DNA from: Pseudomonas sp. ACM7
GTDB taxonomy: Bacteria > Pseudomonadota > Gammaproteobacteria > Pseudomonadales > Pseudomonadaceae
NCBI RefSeq assembly: GCF_004136015.1
Contig: NZ_CP024866.1
Span: 4,816,513 to 4,880,512, forward strand
Length of the DNA: 64,000 nucleotides
Direction: 5' to 3'
Under the pieces are notes generated by a model. The model was not told where the DNA came from. It saw only the letters and a list, made by a program, of their open reading frames with translations, and ran no database searches. The translations under genes and the position numbers were made by a program. Below are positions 44,572 through 56,954 of the stretch, piece after piece (position 1 is the stretch's first letter; each line of letters begins with the position of its first letter).

Positions 44572-47500
44572 GTGCGGCTAAAGTGCATCAAGCTGGCGGG
44601 GTTCAAATCCTTCGTCGACCCGACCACGGTGAACTTCCCCAGTAACATGGCGGCGGTGGTCGGGCCCAATGGTTGCGGCAAGTCGAACATCATCGACGCC
44701 GTGCGCTGGGTGATGGGCGAGAGTTCGGCCAAGAACCTGCGCGGCGAGTCGATGACCGACGTCATCTTCAACGGCTCGACCAGCCGTAAACCGGTGAGCC
44801 AGGCGAGCATCGAGCTGGTGTTCGATAACTCCGACGGCACCCTGCTCGGCGAATACGCGGCCTACGCGGAAATTTCCATTCGCCGCAAAGTGACCCGCGA
44901 CAGCCAGACCACCTACTACCTCAACGGCACCAAGTGCCGCCGTCGCGATATCACCGACATCTTTCTGGGTACAGGCCTGGGCCCGCGCAGCTACTCGATT
45001 ATCGAGCAGGGGATGATCTCCAAGCTGATCGAGTCAAAGCCCGAAGACCTGCGTAACTTCATTGAAGAAGCGGCGGGCATCTCCAAGTACAAGGAGCGCC
45101 GGCGCGAGACCGAAAACCGCATTCGCCGCACCCACGAAAACCTGGCCCGCCTGACCGACCTGCGCGAAGAGCTCGAGCGTCAGCTTGAACGCTTGTACCG
45201 CCAGGCCGAGGCCGCCAAGAAGTATCAGGAATACAAGGGCGAGGAGCGTCAGCTCAAGGCCCAACTGTCGGCCCTGCGCTGGCAGGCGTTGAACGACCAG
45301 GTTGGTCAGCGCGAAGCGATCATCGGCAATCAGGAAGTCACCTTCGAAGCGCTGGTGGCCGAGCAGCGCAATGCCGATGCGGCTATCGAACGCTTGCGTG
45401 ACGGGCACCACGACCTGTCCGAACGCTTCAATCTGGTGCAGGGGCGCTTCTATTCGGTCGGCGGCGACATCGCCCGGGTCGAGCAGAGTATCCAGCACGG
45501 TCAGCAGCGTTTGCGCCAATTGCAGGACGACCTGAAAGAAGCCGAGCGCGCGCGACTGGAAACCGAGTCTCACTTGGGCCACGACCGCACCTTGCTGCTC
45601 ACCCTCGGCGAAGAGCTCGACATGCTCACCCCCGAGCAGGAAGTCACCAGCGCCGCCGCCGAAGAAGCTGCCGCCGCGCTGGAAGAATCCGAAACCACCA
45701 TGCACGCCTGGCAAGAGCAATGGGACACCTTCAACCTGACGGCCGCCGAGCCGCGTCGCCAATCCGAAGTTCAGCAGTCACGGATCCAGCAGCTGGAAAC
45801 CAGCATGGAGCGCCTGGCCGATCGCCAGAAGCGTCTCGGTGAAGAGCGCGCCTTGCTCTCGGCGGACCCGGAAGACGCGGCGATCATGGAACTCAGTGAG
45901 CAATTGGCTGCGAGTGAAGCGACGCTGGAAGATTTGCAGGCCAGCGAAGAAGCCCAGGTCGAACGCCTTGAGCAACTGCGTCAGGAATTGCAATTAGCGC
46001 TGCAAAATCAGCAGCAGGCTCAGGGCGATTTGCAGCGTCTGAACGGTCGCCTCGCCTCCCTTGAAGCCTTGCAACAAGCCGCACTCGATCCGGGCACCGG
46101 CACCGCTGAATGGCTGCGCGAACAACATTTGGCGGACCGTCCGCGTTTGGCCGAAGGCTTGAAAGTTGAAGCCGGTTGGGAGCTGGCGGTGGAAACCGTG
46201 CTCGGCGCCGACCTGCAAGCGGTGCTGGTAGATGACTTCGGCGATTTCGATCTGGCCGGTTTTGCCCAAGGCGATTTGCGCTTGCTCAGCCCGGCCACTG
46301 ATGGCGTGCGCGTGCCCGGCAGCTTGCTCGATAAAGTTGAAGCGCAGATCGATCTGGCGCCATGGTTGGGGCAGGTTAAACCGGTCGACAGCCTCGAACA
46401 GGCGTTGGCCCTGCGCAACCAATTGACCGCCGGCCAGAGCCTGATCAGCCGCGATGGTTACTGGGTCGGTCGACACTTTCTGCGTGTGCGCCGGGCCAGC
46501 GAAGCAGAGAGCGGTGTGCTCGCCCGTGGTCAGGAAATCCAGCGTCTGGGCCTTGAGCGCGAAGAGCGCGAAGCCACGGTCGAAACCCTGGAAACCCAGC
46601 TTCAGAATCTCAGGGCGCAACAGCGTCAGCAGGAAAACGGTCGCGAACATCTGCGCCGTCTGCTGCAAGACGAAGCCCGTCAGCAAGGTGAGTTGAAAGC
46701 CCAGTTGTCTGCCGGCAAAGCCAAGGCCGAACAACTGACCTTGCGCCGTACACGCCTGGACGAAGAACTCACCGAGTTGGCTGAGCAGCGCGCTCTGGAA
46801 CACGAAAACATCGGCGAAGCGCGCCTGCAATTGCAGGAAGCCCTCGACAGCATGGCGCTGGACACCGAGCAGCGCGAGTTGCTGCTGGCTCAGCGCGACA
46901 GCTTGCGCGAGCGACTTGATCGGGTGCGGCAGGAAGCCCGGCAGCACAAGGATCACGCGCATCAACTGGCGGTGCGTCTGGGTTCGCTCAAGGCACAACA
47001 CGACTCGACGCGTCAGGCGCTGGAACGTCTGGAAATGCAGTCCGAACGCCTGACCGAGAAGCGCGAACAGCTCAGCCTCAATCTGGATGAGGGCGAGGCG
47101 CCACTTGAAGAGTTGCGCCTCAAACTCGAAGAGTTGCTCGACAAGCGCATGACCGTCGACGAAGAACTCAAGACTGCGCAGATCGCTCTGGAAGACGCTG
47201 ACCGTGAATTGCGTGATGCGGAAAAACGTCGCAACCAGGCCGAGCAGCAATCGCAATTGATTCGCGGCCAGATGGAAACCCAGCGCATGGAATGGCAAGC
47301 CCTGACCGTGCGCCGCAAGGCGCTCGAAGATCAGTTGCTGGAAGACGGCTACGACCTTCATGGCGTACTCGCCACGCTGGTGGCCGAGGCCAACGAGAAG
47401 GACGCCGAAGAAGAACTCGAACGCATTGCTGCGCGCATTCAGCGTCTCGGTGCGATCAACCTGGCGGCCATCGACGAATACCAGCAACAATCCGAGCGTA

Positions 47501-48060
47501 AACGTTATCTGGATGCGCAGAACGACGATCTGGTGGAAGCGCTGGATACGCTCGAGAACGTGATTCGCAAGATCGACAAGGAAACCCGAAACCGCTTCAA
47601 AGATACCTTTGATCAGATCAATGGTGGTTTACAGGCCCTTTTCCCAAAAGTTTTCGGTGGAGGACGCGCCTATTTGGAACTGACGGGCGAAGATCTACTC
47701 GATACAGGGGTAACGATCATGGCGCAGCCGCCAGGAAAGAAGAACAGCACCATCCATTTGCTCTCCGGTGGCGAAAAAGCCCTGACCGCCTTGGCTCTGG
47801 TTTTTGCCATCTTCAAGTTGAATCCGGCGCCGTTCTGCATGCTCGATGAAGTTGACGCGCCATTGGATGACGCTAACGTTGGACGCTACGCACGGCTGGT
47901 CAAAGAGATGTCGCAGACGGTGCAGTTCATCTATATCACCCACAACAAGATCGCCATGGAAATGGCCGAGCAACTGATGGGGGTGACGATGCACGAGCCG
48001 GGTTGTTCGCGTCTGGTGGCAGTGGATGTAGAGGAGGCGATGGCGATGGTGGATGCCTGA
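44572..48060 (+). CDS. smc: Chromosome segregation ATPase SMC
   Basis: The 1162-residue protein has the SMC plan: head half with Walker A VVGPNGCGKSNIIDAVRW (about 31-48), a long coiled coil, a hinge near residues 510-640 (EAGWELAVETVLGADLQAVL), a second coiled coil, and a C-terminal head with signature HLLSGGEKALTALAL and Walker B FCMLDEVDAPLDDANV. It compacts and segregates the chromosome with ScpAB. The start is GTG at 44572, 2 nt after the GntR stop. The coiled coils are rich in Glu, Gln, Arg and Leu. Confidence 0.97.
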   Translation: MRLKCIKLAGFKSFVDPTTVNFPSNMAAVVGPNGCGKSNIIDAVRWVMGESSAKNLRGESMTDVIFNGSTSRKPVSQASIELVFDNSDGTLLGEYAAYAEISIRRKVTRDSQTTYYLNGTKCRRRDITDIFLGTGLGPRSYSIIEQGMISKLIESKPEDLRNFIEEAAGISKYKERRRETENRIRRTHENLARLTDLREELERQLERLYRQAEAAKKYQEYKGEERQLKAQLSALRWQALNDQVGQREAIIGNQEVTFEALVAEQRNADAAIERLRDGHHDLSERFNLVQGRFYSVGGDIARVEQSIQHGQQRLRQLQDDLKEAERARLETESHLGHDRTLLLTLGEELDMLTPEQEVTSAAAEEAAAALEESETTMHAWQEQWDTFNLTAAEPRRQSEVQQSRIQQLETSMERLADRQKRLGEERALLSADPEDAAIMELSEQLAASEATLEDLQASEEAQVERLEQLRQELQLALQNQQQAQGDLQRLNGRLASLEALQQAALDPGTGTAEWLREQHLADRPRLAEGLKVEAGWELAVETVLGADLQAVLVDDFGDFDLAGFAQGDLRLLSPATDGVRVPGSLLDKVEAQIDLAPWLGQVKPVDSLEQALALRNQLTAGQSLISRDGYWVGRHFLRVRRASEAESGVLARGQEIQRLGLEREEREATVETLETQLQNLRAQQRQQENGREHLRRLLQDEARQQGELKAQLSAGKAKAEQLTLRRTRLDEELTELAEQRALEHENIGEARLQLQEALDSMALDTEQRELLLAQRDSLRERLDRVRQEARQHKDHAHQLAVRLGSLKAQHDSTRQALERLEMQSERLTEKREQLSLNLDEGEAPLEELRLKLEELLDKRMTVDEELKTAQIALEDADRELRDAEKRRNQAEQQSQLIRGQMETQRMEWQALTVRRKALEDQLLEDGYDLHGVLATLVAEANEKDAEEELERIAARIQRLGAINLAAIDEYQQQSERKRYLDAQNDDLVEALDTLENVIRKIDKETRNRFKDTFDQINGGLQALFPKVFGGGRAYLELTGEDLLDTGVTIMAQPPGKKNSTIHLLSGGEKALTALALVFAIFKLNPAPFCMLDEVDAPLDDANVGRYARLVKEMSQTVQFIYITHNKIAMEMAEQLMGVTMHEPGCSRLVAVDVEEAMAMVDA

Positions 48061-48318
48061 GTCGGCGCTTGTAGGAGAGGTATTTTTGAGTTGTAGGACT
48101 TATTTACCTGCCCTGACTTGCTGGCCAATCGACATATTCGCGCAAGCCGTTGTGACAGACGGTGTAAAGTTGCCTTTGGTCGTGCTAGTTTAATGTCAAT
48201 TTTTCGTATACGTGGGCAAAACGCCTGTCAGAACATAGAGTTGGCGCCACGTTTTAAAGCGGTTTACGAGTTGTAAACCTCTTATTTTTCAGCATTTTTT
48301 ATAGAGGCACGGGATTAC

Positions 48319-49173
48319 ATGGAAATCGGTCTGCGCGAGTGGCTGATCGTCATCGGCATTATTGTCATTGCCGGTATTCTTTTCGATGGCTGGCGTCGCA
48401 TGCGCGGCGGCAAGGGGAAATTGAAATTTCGTCTCGACCGAAGTTTGTCCAACTTGCCGGACGAGGACACCAGCGCCGAGCTGTTGGGCCCGCCCCGCGT
48501 GCTGGATACGCATAAAGAACCGCAACTGGACGAGCACGATCTGCCGTCGGTGAGCATGCCTGCCCGTGAACCGCGTGAGTCGGGTTCCAAGCGCGGCAAG
48601 CGTGGCCATGGCGAGCCTTCCCAGGGCGACATGAACCTCAGCCTGGACCTGGACGGTGGCCCGAGCTTCAGCAGCCGTGACGACGATTTCCCGGATGACA
48701 CCAAGGCTTCGAGTTCGGCCAGCGACAAGGAACAACCGCAAGCCGAAGAAGTGCTGGTGATCAGCGTGATCTGCCGCGACGTCGCCGGCTTCAAAGGCCC
48801 GGCGCTGTTGCAGAACATTCTGGAAAGCGGTCTGCGTTTCGGCGAGATGGACATCTTCCACCGCCACGAAAGCATGGCCGGCAACGGCGAAGTCCTGTTC
48901 TCGATGGCCAATGCGGTCAAGCCAGGTGTCTTCGATCTGGACGACATCGACCACTTCAGCACACCGGCAGTGAGCTTCTTCCTCGGCCTGCCAGGCCCGC
49001 GTCATCCGAAGCAAGCCTTCGATGTGATGGTGGCCGCGGCGCGCAAACTGTCCCAGGAGCTGAACGGCGAACTGAAAGACGACCAGCGCAGCGTGCTGAC
49101 TGCCCAGACGATTGAGCATTACCGTCAGCGCATCGTTGAATTCGAACGTCGCGCCCTGACCCAGAAGCGCTAA
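48319..49173 (+). CDS. zipA: Cell division protein ZipA
   Basis: The 284-residue protein has an N-terminal membrane helix ([18 protein letters not shown]), a charged and disordered linker to about residue 140, and a C-terminal FtsZ-binding domain ([20 protein letters not shown] and [20 protein letters not shown]). ZipA tethers FtsZ to the inner membrane. The 258-bp gap before it is AT-richer than its surroundings and probably holds its promoter. Its position between smc and ligA is usual for Pseudomonas. Confidence 0.95.
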   Translation: MEIGLREWLIVIGIIVIAGILFDGWRRMRGGKGKLKFRLDRSLSNLPDEDTSAELLGPPRVLDTHKEPQLDEHDLPSVSMPAREPRESGSKRGKRGHGEPSQGDMNLSLDLDGGPSFSSRDDDFPDDTKASSSASDKEQPQAEEVLVISVICRDVAGFKGPALLQNILESGLRFGEMDIFHRHESMAGNGEVLFSMANAVKPGVFDLDDIDHFSTPAVSFFLGLPGPRHPKQAFDVMVAAARKLSQELNGELKDDQRSVLTAQTIEHYRQRIVEFERRALTQKR

Positions 49174-49272
49174 GGTCAAAAGATCGCAGCCTCGTTTCAC
49201 TCGACAGCTCCTACAGGGGTCGCGATTTTCTGTAGGAGCTGTCGAGTGAAACGAGGCTGCGATCTCTTGACC
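49174..49272. repeat. REP doublet (type B) between zipA and ligA
   Basis: Arms GGTCAAAAGATCGCAGCCTC/GTTTCACTCGACAGCTCCTAC and complement begin directly after the zipA stop. One outer end has AGAGATC in place of AAAGATC. Confidence 0.92.
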
Positions 49273-49290
49273 CTGATGATATGAGATTGA

Positions 49291-51687
<2,397 letters not shown>

Positions 51688-51692
51688 TGCCA

Positions 51693-51775
51693 TTCGCGAG
51701 CAAGCCCGCTCCCACATTCGACCGCATTCCCTTGGGAGAACCGGGTTAAATGTGGGAGCGGGCTTGCTCGCGAAG
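51693..51775. repeat. REP doublet (type C) after ligA
   Basis: Arms TTCGCGAGCAAGCCCGCTCC/CACAT and complement flank a centre of about 30 nt, starting 6 nt after the ligA stop. Confidence 0.92.
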
Positions 51776-51859
51776 GCGATAGTTGCCGTTGCGCTAAAAG
51801 CAGGAACGATCTTCGCGCAGGGATGATCTAGTCTTGGCAAGCCCCAGGGAGAGATCGTC

Positions 51860-53026
51860 ATGTACCGCTTCTTCGAACAGCTCAGTTCACGCATCGCCGC
51901 GCCCTTCATCGGCGAAAGCTCGCGCAACAGCAAGGTCTGGCAGTGCCGCTGCGGGCAGTCGCTGTTTTTTCGCAACAGCCAGTGCCTGGCGTGTTCGGCG
52001 GCGTTGGGTTATCAACCGGAGGAGAGTCGCCTATCGTCGCTGCAGCCCGGCATGCAGGCTGATACCTGGTTACTCGACGCCGATCCCGAAGCCGGTGTCT
52101 TGCGCCGCTGCGCCAACCTCGATTCCCCGGCCGCGTGCAATTGGCTGCTGCCCGCCAATGACCATGATGCGTTATGCATCGCCTGTAGCCTGAACCACAC
52201 CATCCCCGACCTGTCGATTGCCGAAAACCACGAACGCTGGCGCAAGGTCGAAATGGCCAAGCGGCGTCTGGTCGCACAGTTGGTCAGCCTGGGTTTGCAG
52301 GTGATTCCCAAAACCGTGGACGAAGAGACGGGGCTGGCTTTCGATTTCATTGGTGTCGACCTCGAAGGCAAACCGCCAACCACCGGTCACTCTAACGGTC
52401 TGATCACCCTCGATATCAAAGAAGCCGACGACGCCCATCGCGAGCAGATTCGGGTGCAAATGCACGAACCTTATCGCACGCTGCTCGGGCATTTTCGGCA
52501 TGAAGTCGGGCATTACTACTGGGATCGGTTAATCGCCAACGGCCATTGGCTGGAACCGTTCCGCGGCCTGTTCGGCGACGAACGCGCCAACTACACCGAC
52601 GCTCTCGAACGGCATTACCAGCAAGGCGCACCGCTTGACTGGCAGCAACATTACGTCAGCGCCTACGCGACCATGCATCCGTGGGAGGATTGGGCCGAAA
52701 CCTGGGCTCACTACCTGCACATGATGGATGCGGTGGATACGGCGTTGGGGTTCGGAATGAGTGCCAGGGAGATGGACTTCGACTATCAGCCGTTTCCCCC
52801 AAGCAGCCTCTACGATCCACAGCATCCCGGTGGCGCGGCCTTCCTGTCGTTCGTCAATGCGTGGATCGAACTGGCCGGCATGCTGAATGAACTGTCACGC
52901 AGCATGGGGCAGCCGGATTTCTATCCGTTCGTCCTGCCGCCGGCAGTGATCGCCAAGCTGCACTTCATCCACCTGGTGATCCAGCAGGAGGGCGGCCGGG
53001 CGGATGAGGTGTTGCGAGACCTGTAG
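51860..53026 (+). CDS. Zinc-ribbon metallopeptidase-like protein
   Basis: The 388-residue protein has N-terminal Cys pairs (C29-x-C31 and C42-x2-C45) and later CANL/CIAC pairs (C84, C93, C106, C109), which look like zinc ribbons, and a zincin motif HEVGH at residues 214-218, with ETWAHYLHMMD about 60 residues on as a possible third metal ligand. It belongs to a family of putative zinc-binding peptidases often annotated DUF2248-like. No signal peptide is seen, so it is probably cytoplasmic. Function is unknown. Confidence 0.8.
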   Translation: MYRFFEQLSSRIAAPFIGESSRNSKVWQCRCGQSLFFRNSQCLACSAALGYQPEESRLSSLQPGMQADTWLLDADPEAGVLRRCANLDSPAACNWLLPANDHDALCIACSLNHTIPDLSIAENHERWRKVEMAKRRLVAQLVSLGLQVIPKTVDEETGLAFDFIGVDLEGKPPTTGHSNGLITLDIKEADDAHREQIRVQMHEPYRTLLGHFRHEVGHYYWDRLIANGHWLEPFRGLFGDERANYTDALERHYQQGAPLDWQQHYVSAYATMHPWEDWAETWAHYLHMMDAVDTALGFGMSAREMDFDYQPFPPSSLYDPQHPGGAAFLSFVNAWIELAGMLNELSRSMGQPDFYPFVLPPAVIAKLHFIHLVIQQEGGRADEVLRDL

Positions 53027-53041
53027 CCGCCTGCGTCCGCT

Positions 53042-53181
53042 TGTAGCAGCTGTCGAGCCTGCGAGGCTGCGTTCGGCTGCGAAGCAGTCGTGAAATCAGG
53101 CAACGCGGTTTGTCAGGTAAGCCGCGTGCGACGGGTTTACGACTGCTGCGCAGCAGAACGCAGGCTTCGCCAGCTGCTACA
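53042..53181. repeat. Long inverted repeat (type D) before ffs
   Basis: TGTAGCAGCTG at the left and CAGCTGCTACA at the right mark the ends. Inside, CGAGGCTGCGTTCGGCTGCG and CGCAGCAGAACGCAGGCTTC are imperfect complements and AGCAGTCGT pairs with ACGACTGCT. Its ends resemble type A/B arms with GCAGC for GGAGC, so it is a diverged relative. Confidence 0.8.
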
Positions 53182-53308
53182 GGTCGCGATCATTTCCAGG
53201 ATCTGCATGTCCTTGAAGCAGCACATATTTTTTAATCCGCCCGAACGGTTGTAACTTCGTCTCAGATAGGTACAATGGCGCGGCTCGCCGTCAGGCGGGC
53301 GTCGTTAT

Positions 53309-53420
53309 GGTGACCCCATCGGTCCCCCCGCAACGATTACCCGTGAACCTGGTCAGATCCGGAAGGAAGCAGCCACAGCGGGAACATTGTGTGCCGGGGT
53401 GTGGCTGGTGGGGTTGCCTC
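53309..53420 (+). ncRNA. ffs: Signal recognition particle 4.5S RNA
   Basis: The conserved apical domain is present: GGTCAGATCCGGAAGGAAGC, then AGCCACAGCGG, matching the Ffh-binding loops of bacterial 4.5S RNA. The flanks GGTGACCCCATC and TGTGGCTGGTGGGGTTGCC pair to make the long hairpin, and CGTTATGG/CCATAACG extends it outside. The exact ends are not certain; the mature RNA may begin a few bases inside. With Ffh it targets membrane proteins to the translocon. Downstream, GTCCTC/GAGGAC forms a small stem near 53433-53450. Confidence 0.95.
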
Positions 53421-53591
53421 CATAACGCCACGTCCTCAGAGTCGAGGACTTGAGCGCGCAACATCCTCCGATACCTCTCGTTTTTAAAAACCTTATTTTT
53501 GTTCGTCTGCTGCGCTGTCCTGTAGCGGGTTTGTCATGCCTGCAGATCCTGCGCTGCCAGCGTCACCCGGCAGCACGGAAGGGCCAGAACC

Positions 53592-54497
53592 TTAAGGTTT
53601 TCGGCTGAACAGCTTGCGGACAAAGCCTGATATCACGACCAGCCCCACAATCAAGAACTTCTTCGCGGCCAGCAGGAAAATGCCGATCTTGGCAAATAAC
53701 CCCGCCTTGGCAGCCAGACCGCCACCCACCAGTGCCGCCAGGCCATAAGACGCCAGTTTGTCGGTTCCAGGGTTGTAGTCGGTGTACAGGTTGCCCTCAG
53801 TGAAGTTGGTGAAGGCGATGACTTTGGGTAATTCCTGCTTGATCATCGGCATGTCTGCCATTGAAGCGACAGCGTTCAATTCCAGGACACCTTTGCGGCC
53901 CAGCACTCGAATGCTGTAGTTCAGCGTGCTGTCCTCGGCGTCGTCGGCTTTCAGTTCGCGGGCCCAGTACATTTTGTGGCTGGTTTCGTCGTAGTGCGGT
54001 TGCTCGGCCCAGCCCAGCAGGTGCAGGCCGGCATAGCCCTGCTTCTGCCGCTCCTTATTGTCTTCCTCATCCTCTTCCTGCATTTGTTTGAGCAGGTCGG
54101 CATAGTCGATTTTTGCCGCATCTTCGTCGGAGATATGCCCGTCATCCTTGTAGCTGACAATCACGCCCCAGCCGCTGGCAGTCAGTGGGTTCACGGCTTT
54201 TGGAATGATCATGCCCAGGGTCTTGTGGCCGGGTGGGTTGCCCCAACCGTCGGTCAGCAAGCGCTCAGTGTCATTCGGGTCCAGGTAATAAAACTCTTCA
54301 TTGAGTTTCAGCGTTGCAATACCGGAGGGTAGGGTGATGGTGCCGTGCTGCTGCTTCAGGGTGGCGAGAAATTGTTCGGGCGTTTGCTGCGCCTGGGCAA
54401 CTTCGGGGGATGTCGGTGGAGGGGTACTGGCCGCTTGCGCGGGCGCGTGAAGTGCGCACAGCAGCGCTGCCATGAGGATCGGGCGGAGGTGTTTCAT
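53592..54497 (-). CDS. DUF2167 membrane-anchored protein
   Basis: The 301-residue protein has a signal peptide (cleavage near APAQAAS), a soluble domain of about 200 residues with FYYLDPNDTERLLTDGWGNP and TLGMIIPKAVNPLTASGWGV, and C-terminal hydrophobic segments (LASYGLAALVGGGLAAKAGL and FLIVGLVVISGFV) ending in a basic tail. This is the DUF2167 plan. No function is established. It lies alone between ffs and a small regulator gene on the same strand. Confidence 0.85.
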   Translation of the reverse strand: MKHLRPILMAALLCALHAPAQAASTPPPTSPEVAQAQQTPEQFLATLKQQHGTITLPSGIATLKLNEEFYYLDPNDTERLLTDGWGNPPGHKTLGMIIPKAVNPLTASGWGVIVSYKDDGHISDEDAAKIDYADLLKQMQEEDEEDNKERQKQGYAGLHLLGWAEQPHYDETSHKMYWARELKADDAEDSTLNYSIRVLGRKGVLELNAVASMADMPMIKQELPKVIAFTNFTEGNLYTDYNPGTDKLASYGLAALVGGGLAAKAGLFAKIGIFLLAAKKFLIVGLVVISGFVRKLFSRKP

Positions 54498-54606
54498 CGT
54501 AGTCCCTTACATTTTGAATTAATTTCATACGAAGAGTATCGGATGGCCACTATCGATGCACGATCTTCAATACCGGATGGGGCGGTTTTCAGGCACCTGA
54601 ATGAGC

Positions 54607-54645
54607 AAAAGGCAGATGTGTCGATTCGACAAATCTGCCTTTTTT
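54607..54645. terminator. Bidirectional terminator before the XRE gene's 3' end
   Basis: AAAAGGCAGAT and ATCTGCCTTTT pair, with TGTCGA/TCGACA inside, and are followed by TTTTTT on plus and preceded by AAAA that reads as T on minus. It lies 11 nt beyond the XRE stop and separates that gene from DUF2167. Confidence 0.85.
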
Positions 54646-54655
54646 ATTTCTGGCA

Positions 54656-54970
54656 CTAAGGCTTGGACAAGGCCTGGTCAACCGCTGCAATCAGCTTTCC
54701 CAGATCCTTCGGGGTGGCTTTATGTATGACACCGAACAGATACGCCCGCTGTTCATCTTCATCGCCTAAATCTGCGAAAAAGGCTTTCAGCTTCACACCC
54801 AGCACATCGGCAAACAGGAACAAGGCTTCCACGCTGGGGGTGTAGGTGCCGGTTTCGAAGCGGCTGATGGTTTTGGGGTCAAAACCGGTTTTTTCACCGA
54901 GTTCAGCCTGAGTAAGCCCAGCGACCTTGCGGTAGCGCCGAATGGCCGCACCCAAACTTGAAATTTGCAT
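54656..54970 (-). CDS. XRE-family HTH regulator
   Basis: The 104-residue protein is one Cro/C1-type helix-turn-helix domain (ISSLGAAIRRYRKVAGLTQA, then LGEKTGFDPKTISRFETGTY) plus a short C-terminal helix region. Targets are unknown. The 283-bp gap on its 5' side to the GGDEF-EAL gene is AT-rich and likely holds both promoters, but I see no clear operator there. Confidence 0.88.
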   Translation of the reverse strand: MQISSLGAAIRRYRKVAGLTQAELGEKTGFDPKTISRFETGTYTPSVEALFLFADVLGVKLKAFFADLGDEDEQRAYLFGVIHKATPKDLGKLIAAVDQALSKP

Positions 54971-55253
54971 CGCTTAATTCCCATTTAGAATCAAGAACTT
55001 AACGATAGATTTTTGCATTAGACAACTGCATTATCCATCACCTTGCTTTGCAAAATGTGATGCGTTTCGTAGAATCGCTGCACAAATAAGGTATTTGGGG
55101 TCTTTAAGGTTAGTTGATCTCTGCTTTCAGGAGGCCATCAAACGCTGTTCATGGAGTGATATCGTGTTGCTGCGCATTACCTATAAAAACATCTCTTCCG
55201 GGCATCCTGCACGGGTCGAGCGGTACCACCGCTAGCCACAGCGAGCCTGACTC

Positions 55254-56954
55254 ATGGATGAGAAATACCGCAGGGCCGTGGATGCTGCCGCGATTTTTTC
55301 CGAGACCGATCTGAGCGGCCGGATCACCCACGTCAACGATCAGTTCTGTGCTGTCTCCGGCTATAGCCGCGAAGAACTGCTCGGACAGAACCATCGTCTC
55401 CTCAACTCCGGTCTGCATTCCCCCGATTTCTTCGCGGCTATGTGGCGCACCATCGCCTTGGGCAAGGTCTGGAAAGGCGAAATTTGTAATCGCGCCAAGG
55501 ATGGCAGCCTGTATTGGGTCGACAGCACCATGGTGCCGGTGCTCGATAACACCACCGGACGGGTTGACCGTTATCTTTCGATTCGTTTCGACATCAGCGA
55601 AAAACACCAATTGCTGCATTCATTGCAATGGCGGGTGGGGCATGACGTGCTGACCGGGCTGCCGAATCGCGCGTTCCTCTCGGATTTGCTGGATCAGGCG
55701 CTGGAGTTCTCCCGTCACGAAAACATCCCGCTGGCGGTGTGCATGCTCGACCTCGACGGCTTCAAAGCGGTCAACGATGGTTACGGACATGCCAGTGGCG
55801 ATCTGCTGTTGATCGAGGTGGCCAAGCGTTTGCGCACTATTGTGCGCGGCGAAGATGTGGTGGCACGGTTGGCCGGTGACGAGTTTGTGCTGGTGTTGCG
55901 ATACGTGCGAGATCTGCCGGAACTGCGTGCGGCGTTGAACCGGGTGCTGGGCGCCATTTCGGCGCCGTACTCGCTGCATGGCAAGGGCATCAATGTGTTT
56001 GCCAGTATCGGCGTCACACTGTTCCCCGACGACAATCAAGATGCCGAAACCTTGTTGCGTCATGCCGATCAGGCCATGTACGTGGCGAAACAACGCGGTC
56101 GCAATCGCTTTCATTTGTTCGACGTGTCCCGGGACCAGGAGGTCAAGGCCACTCACCAGACGGTCGAGCGCGTGCGCCAGGCGCTGGCTGCCGGTGAGTT
56201 GCGTGTGCATTTCCAGCCCAAGGTGAACATGCGTCGTGGCGAGGTTGTCGGCTTCGAGGCGTTGTTACGTTGGGAGCATCCGCAACACGGCATGATGCCG
56301 GCCCGGGAGTTTTTGCCGCTGGTGGAAGAAACGGACCTGATCATCGACATTGGTGAATGGGTGATGGATCAGGTCCTGTCGCAGTTGCACCATTGGCAGC
56401 AAGCGGGGCAGGGCTGGCCCGTCAGCATTAATATCGCGGCACGACATTTCCAGCGCGCGGATTTCGTCGACCGGCTCAAGCACGTGCTCGCCCGGCATGC
56501 CCAGGTGGCCCCGCAGATGCTCGATCTGGAAATCGTCGAGTCGGTGGCAATCGAGAACATTCAGCATGTCAGTGCCTGTTTACAGGCCTGTCAGGCGTTG
56601 GGGGTGCAGTTTTCACTGGGGGACTTTGGCACCGGCTATTCGTCCCTGAGCTACCTCAAGCGTTTACAAACCCAAACCATCAAGATCGACAAATCGTTCG
56701 TGCGCGACATCCTTAATGATCGGGATGATCTGGCCCTGACCATGGCCGTCATTGGCCTGGCTCGGGCCTTTGGTCGGCAGGTGATCGCCGAAGGGCTGGA
56801 AAGTATCGAGCACGGTGAATTGCTGCTGCGCCTGGGCTGCGAAGTTGCTCAAGGCTATTTCATTGCCCGGCCGATGCCGCCCGCAGAAGTGCCGGGCTGG
56901 GTCGAGGGTTTTGTAGCGCCGCCGCAATGGCAGGCGCTGGATAAGACGGCCTGA
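55254..56954 (+). CDS. PAS-GGDEF-EAL protein with degenerate catalytic motifs
   Basis: The 566-residue soluble protein has a PAS domain (about 10-120), a GGDEF domain (about 125-290) with VARLAGDEFVLVL (AGDEF for GGDEF) and an EAL domain (about 300-555). EAL motifs present are GFEALLRWEHP, SINIAARHF, DLEIVES, IKIDKSFV, IAEGLES and QGYFIARPMPP. However, the metal-binding loop that is normally DDFGTGYSSL reads GDFGTGYSSL, so an acidic metal ligand is lost. It may be a weak phosphodiesterase or a c-di-GMP effector. A stem-loop (GGCCTGAC/GTCAGGCC, 56948-56970) ends the gene. Its 3' end overlaps the convergent gene at 56860. Confidence 0.9.
   Translation: MDEKYRRAVDAAAIFSETDLSGRITHVNDQFCAVSGYSREELLGQNHRLLNSGLHSPDFFAAMWRTIALGKVWKGEICNRAKDGSLYWVDSTMVPVLDNTTGRVDRYLSIRFDISEKHQLLHSLQWRVGHDVLTGLPNRAFLSDLLDQALEFSRHENIPLAVCMLDLDGFKAVNDGYGHASGDLLLIEVAKRLRTIVRGEDVVARLAGDEFVLVLRYVRDLPELRAALNRVLGAISAPYSLHGKGINVFASIGVTLFPDDNQDAETLLRHADQAMYVAKQRGRNRFHLFDVSRDQEVKATHQTVERVRQALAAGELRVHFQPKVNMRRGEVVGFEALLRWEHPQHGMMPAREFLPLVEETDLIIDIGEWVMDQVLSQLHHWQQAGQGWPVSINIAARHFQRADFVDRLKHVLARHAQVAPQMLDLEIVESVAIENIQHVSACLQACQALGVQFSLGDFGTGYSSLSYLKRLQTQTIKIDKSFVRDILNDRDDLALTMAVIGLARAFGRQVIAEGLESIEHGELLLRLGCEVAQGYFIARPMPPAEVPGWVEGFVAPPQWQALDKTA

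Noticed and set aside
45994..47490. 498-codon open frame on the minus strand opposite smc
   Set aside because: Lies within the coiled-coil coding region of smc; repeated codon patterns of coiled coils open the reverse frame.
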